Source of the DNA: Fibrobacter succinogenes
GTDB lineage: Bacteria > Fibrobacterota > Fibrobacteria > Fibrobacterales > Fibrobacteraceae
DNA: 51,134 nucleotides
Direction of reading: 5' to 3'
Assembly: GCA_902756345.1 (NCBI GenBank)
Contig: CACVQR010000017.1
Location: 1-51,134, forward strand
Shown: piece by piece, positions 51,090 to 51,134 of the stretch
How the letters are laid out: each line of letters opens with the position of its first letter
Numbering within the stretch: position 1 is the first letter of the stretch
Notes under the pieces: model-generated
Database searches by the model: none
What the model saw: only the letters and a program-made list of their open reading frames with translations
Told to the model about the DNA's origin: nothing
Position numbers and translations under genes: made by a program

Positions 51090-51134
51090 TGAAGACAAAA
51101 CAGGTAATAAAGAGAGTCGCGGAATACGACCAGT
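51089..51134 (+). CDS. Start of an unidentified gene, cut by the window end
   Basis: ATG 51089 has AGGAG eight bases upstream. The 15 full codons read MKTKQVIKRVAEYDQ. This is too short to place in a family. A position beside repeats and a hairpin would suit a mobile-element gene, but this is only a guess. Confidence 0.45.
   Translation, partial: MKTKQVIKRVAEYDQ

Noticed and set aside
45221-51134. Retron or other reverse-transcriptase system for the structured right-end DNA
   Set aside because: No reverse transcriptase motif (YxDD) was seen in any frame here.

Overview
The window looks like a stretch of a Fibrobacter (Fibrobacterota) chromosome. The evidence is indirect but consistent. Exported proteins and lipoproteins carry poly-serine linkers. 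Spermidine synthesis uses the carboxy(nor)spermidine route next to a biosynthetic arginine decarboxylase. Many outer-membrane and secreted proteins have no close family, the primary-type sigma factor lacks region 1.1, and tRNA genes have no encoded CCA. No 16S rRNA is present, so the species is not fixed.

Layout. 0-8.2 kb: a partial CAT-anticodon tRNA, polyamine genes (carboxynorspermidine synthase, speA), nudC, tRNA-Gly, and a leftward operon of an aspartoacylase-like amidohydrolase, an acidic orphan and a HAD hydrolase. 8.2-17 kb: accessory genes. These are a lower-GC rightward cassette (GLUG lipoprotein, zinc-ribbon/OB-fold membrane protein, RDD protein, NERD protein), a 46-aa antitoxin stub beside a RhuM-family gene, a DUF1232 protein and two overlapping envelope-protein genes. 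17-25 kb: a carboxyltransferase subunit without a biotin domain, a lipoprotein, a coupled pair of secreted proteins (one an alpha/beta hydrolase) and an unpaired LytS-type histidine kinase. 25-32 kb: core genes (sigma factor, CtpA protease, MlaE permease, DciA-like helicase loader, gyrB, polyprenyl synthase, tRNA-Ala). 32-38 kb: a leftward block with an outer-membrane protein, a Met/His-rich exported protein, a signalling operon (TPR lipoprotein, Ser/Thr kinase, sigma-54 activator) and a DUF3332 lipoprotein. 38-45 kb: a membrane-tethered solute-binding protein paired with a Cache/HAMP/GGDEF diguanylate cyclase, tRNA-Pro, a DUF1573-like protein, phosphoglycolate phosphatase, and a lipoprotein gene broken by a 4-bp duplication. 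45-51 kb: a defence/mobile-type end with a DUF4143 ATPase, a HigB toxin with a HigA-ImmA antitoxin-protease fusion, a type II restriction-modification pair, and a repeat-rich stretch leading into a gene cut by the window end.

The most unusual layer is not protein coding. Gene boundaries carry many perfect mini-hairpins, a large share with loops of exactly three bases (GAA, AAA, TTC, TAC/GTA, CGA) and others with four. Some are nested into larger folds: a cloverleaf-like element at 3469-3585 and a hairpin cluster at 5281-5521. Heptanucleotide arrays (consensus TAGRMRG) occur at two sites, at one in inverted orientation, and at the other they supply a Shine-Dalgarno sequence. A dispersed palindromic repeat has been inserted in frame into a lipoprotein linker. 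A three-copy bipartite motif (TTGGTCGT-N4-TAAGGACG, one copy inverted) lies beside the restriction-modification genes. All functional statements are inferred from sequence motifs and context; no database search was run.
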